Source: Salvelinus alpinus | Taxonomy: Eukaryota > Chordata > Actinopteri > Salmoniformes > Salmonidae | Assembly (NCBI RefSeq): GCF_045679555.1 | Contig: NC_092087.1 | Span: forward strand, 26,667,367 to 26,731,366 | DNA length: 64,000 nucleotides | Direction of reading: 5' to 3' | Shown here: positions 57,061-64,000 of the stretch, piece after piece | Layout: every line of letters starts with the position of its first letter | How positions within the stretch are numbered: the stretch's first letter is position 1 | The notes under the pieces: model-generated | Seen by the model: only the letters and a program-made list of their open reading frames with translations | Database searches by the model: none | What the model was told of the DNA's origin: nothing | Position numbers and translations under genes: made by a program

Positions 57061-58524
57061 TAGGTAATTACTGTACATGATTTACCAGTATTCATGTCTT
57101 GGAAACCTTAAGGAACAAACATCAGTAAACTGGAGAAATACTTGGTTGGTGTTATTTAAGATCAATATCATAGGGCAGAAGAAAATACTAAATCATTTTC
57201 AGTCAAGAGCATATATATTTTTTGTCATACAATATAGATTTTGTAAAACTCAAAAAACAAACTAATGCTGTCACATTTAATTAACTAAAAGCAGAACACT
57301 TTTCTTAAGGTATTTACACAATAATAATAATAATATACCATTAGTATCAATCTTCATGTACAGTAACAATATAATTTATATAGAAAAAGAGGTTGCTTTA
57401 GATAATATGGTGCTGAAAAGGGCTAAAAGATCTAAACCACAGCATTGTCTAAATTAACTTGGGTCTCCACCAGACTGAAGAGCAGTCTGGGACAGCACCA
57501 GTCACACAGACCAGCATTTAATGTACATCACAGACAATTAAAGGCATCCGAAGCAAATCGATTCACAAAAGAAAGAACTTCATTTCACGCTGAATTTGTA
57601 CAGAGAATGGGGATTCAAATGGAAAGGAAAATAAAAACCCAGATGACTGATTCGAATGGCAATGGTTCCAAAGGCAGGAGAACAAAAGTATGATGTCAGA
57701 CAAGTCTGGAGCCCATACATTTCAATAGTCTTTGATGTAGTCTTAGGAAGCTTGTGGTCAACATAAATAGCACACTGTTATATCAATCAATTAGAACAAA
57801 AACCCCATCACATTTCTCTTACAGAATCCCAATTTGAGACCCACGTGCATAACTACATTTGCATGTATACAACACATGCACACCAGTCCTAGTGACATCA
57901 ACACACAAAAGTCGGAGTTCAAAATTAAGTTACGATTCTGCAAAGTGCAGCATTGCTATCATGGCTAAAAAATGTCAAACAGAATCAGTTAATGTACTAC
58001 AAAAATTCTGCTTAACAGACTAAAAACAAGGATCAGTCAATTCTAAAACAAACTCTACCTCTAGTGAAATAGAACAGTAATAACAGCTCTTCAAAGCCTG
58101 CTAAAGAGCTTAATCAGATGAATCCTTCATATGCTGCCTGATAACACAAATAGTGATGCATATTATGTGCTCTTCAGACAAACATAGAAGTACAACATAA
58201 AGACTCATGGTCTAAACCACGAGACAGCAGGTCAGTCATTGGTCCAATGGGCTGAAGTGTTGAACAAGGAATTACATTTAGGTTGATGATCAGTAGTCCA
58301 TTATGTGACTCTAGTGCTGAAGATTACTGCATCACAAATTTAAAAAAAAGTTTGCTTATGGTGCAGCTCCAATAAGACCATTCTTATGTTCCCTGACAAT
58401 CAGAGCACTCTAATGGTGAACTGTAGTAGGCCTTCTGGCAATGAGGAAACCCAGTTCATTATATGTTATGCCTCCAGTTTATGGACAGTCAGTGCATTGC
58501 TTTACAGGTGGGTGTATTGGTTGC
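57061..58524 (-). other. nampt 3' UTR / downstream, no gene seen
   Basis: Follows the nampt stop codon on the minus strand. Probably 3' UTR at least in part. Minus-strand attaaa candidates lie at about 57,517 and 57,278, but no definite polyadenylation site can be chosen. Confidence 0.4.
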
Positions 58525-62819
<4,295 letters not shown>

Positions 62820-63170
62820 CTGGGGAGGGAATAGGTAGTCAAGTACTGCATCCAAACTTTGAAACTTGAATCGAAGAGACAATAATAGGCAACTGAAACC
62901 CCCACACAGACGAGTGACATTTCAAAGGTAATCAATAAGAGCTAAGTGTATAGAGCACACCAAGCATGTAGGTCCCAAGGGTGACACTATGTAACCTGAA
63001 ATCCAATCTGAACAAGAACGCAAGTTTGTCTTAGAAACAATAAAACATAAAAGAACAGCCAAGAGCAACTTTTAACTAACTGCTCTTTTCAAAAAACATC
63101 CCTTGCAGTAGACCCATTGTCAAGAGAAGTAGACCTTGGATGAACTTGGATGGAAACTGGAAATTAACTA

Positions 63171-63490
63171 CAGTTGAAGTCAGAAGTTTACATACACTTA
63201 GGTTGGAGTCATTAAAACTAGTTTTTCAACCATTCCACAAATTTCTTGTTAAACTATAGTTTTGGCAAGTCGGTTAGGACATCTACTTTGTGCATGATAC
63301 GCGTCATTTTTCAAACAATTGTTTACAGATGGATTATTTCACTGTATCACAATTCTAGTGGGTCAGAAGTTTACATACACTAAGTTGACTGTGCCTTTAA
63401 ACAGCTTGGGAAATTCCAGAAAATTATATCATGGCTTTAGAAGCTTCTGATAGGCTAATTGACATAATTTGAGGTCTACCTGTGGATGTC
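63171..63490 (+). mobile_element. Sleeping Beauty-like Tc1, left end only
   Basis: Starts after TA with cagttgaagtcagaagttta; outer direct repeat at 63,171-63,198, inner direct repeat gtcagaagtttacatacact at 63,362-63,381, so the left IR/DR is complete here. The element stops at ctgtggatgtc before the transposase, where LINE-B begins. No transposase. Confidence 0.92.
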
Positions 63491-63498
63491 TTTTTGTT

Positions 63499-64000
63499 CC
63501 AAGATGGCTTAGCAGTTCAGACGTCATTTCTGTCCTCGTATTGTCGTGTCCTGTATATATATATATATTTACACCTTTCTTCGCATATCTTTTATATATT
63601 TTATTATCCAAGAACTCAACTACAAAAGCTTTCCTGCAAAAGCTTTCCTGCAACCCGCCTCACCAATTACAAAAAAAAGTATTATTTACCTCAAATCTGA
63701 AAATCCACAGTGGAAGCTAGCCAGGGGCTAATCAGAAGCTAGCCAGAAAGCTAACCAATAGCTAGCCGAAAGCTAGCCAGAAGCTAATCTGAAGCTGCCC
63801 AGAAGTTAGCCGGTTTGCTGGCTAGCGTTGGTGTTTCAGCTGCCCACGTTTTGTGGTCATCAGCTATTCCTTTAGCTCGATAATCTACCGGCACTTTTGT
63901 GCAACGCGACTCGGACCGGAGCATACCGGGCCTTTTTTTCTCTCTCAGTTTCCCCGGATTTCAGCCGCAGGCTCTGGACATTTGCACCTTGATTTCGCAG
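63499..64000 (+). mobile_element. LINE-B 5' end, runs off the window
   Basis: Begins ccaagatggcttagcagttc and contains repeated gaagctagccag / aagctaaccaat units (63,710-63,800), then gcaacgcgactcggaccgg. This matches, from memory, the 5' UTR of the LINE family whose 3' ends lie at 13,986 and 35,262. The promoter-proximal part is present, so unlike those copies it is not 5' truncated. Coding part lies beyond 64,000. Confidence 0.6.

Overview
This is vertebrate, almost certainly salmonid (trout, salmon or char), nuclear DNA. The evidence is direct: Tc1/mariner elements with Sleeping Beauty-type termini, tRNA-derived SINEs of the HpaI type, several LINE families with the 3' tails typical of salmonids, and many short non-autonomous DNA transposons. 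There are no prokaryotic operons, ribosome binding sites or CRISPR arrays. Repeat family names are given from memory and were not searched.

Host genes are few and lie on the minus strand. At 58,525-62,819 are the last four coding exons of a nicotinamide phosphoribosyltransferase gene (nampt). All splice sites are canonical and all joins are phase 0; together they encode 186 residues and a stop codon. At 40,240-40,903 are the first exons of what looks like a synaptophysin-like gene (sypl1). Human SYPL1 and NAMPT are neighbours in the same order and orientation, which supports both calls. Between them, on the plus strand, 51,278-51,693 holds a possible small secreted-peptide gene that I do not recognise.

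The rest is mostly a record of transposition. 1-3,500: LTR fragment, a MITE, duplicated and inverted non-coding blocks. 3,542-5,619: a hAT-like element split by a Tc1. 7,162-10,937: a hAT remnant split by a long, nearly intact LINE on the minus strand. 10,938-13,115: two Tc1 pieces, each bounded by a fold-back palindrome. 13,771-19,811: a Rex1-like LINE carrying another LINE (itself holding a piggyBac-like element and a third LINE) and a solo LTR. 20,050-20,430: a 27-bp minisatellite. 25,572-27,206: a SINE split by a Sleeping Beauty-like Tc1. 27,423-29,305: a complete non-autonomous LTR element with a perfect 5-bp target duplication. 29,732-36,078: a Tc1 holding a second Tc1 and a LINE that itself holds a solo LTR, with its right end cut by another LINE. 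41,238-46,820: three Tc1 families, one split by an LTR that contains a piggyBac-like element. 50,575-57,040: MITEs, a hAT copy and a SINE split by a TIR element. The intron between the second- and third-last coding exons of nampt (58,990-62,462) is filled by one Tc1 and its passengers. 63,171-64,000: the left end of a Sleeping Beauty-like element followed by the 5' end of a LINE.

No transposase or reverse transcriptase here is intact. Their value is structural: several insertions can be read against an empty site or target duplication inside the same window, which gives relative insertion orders. I found no undescribed multi-gene system. The most useful unusual items are the secreted-peptide candidate, the divergent nampt loop and tail, and the fold-back junctions.
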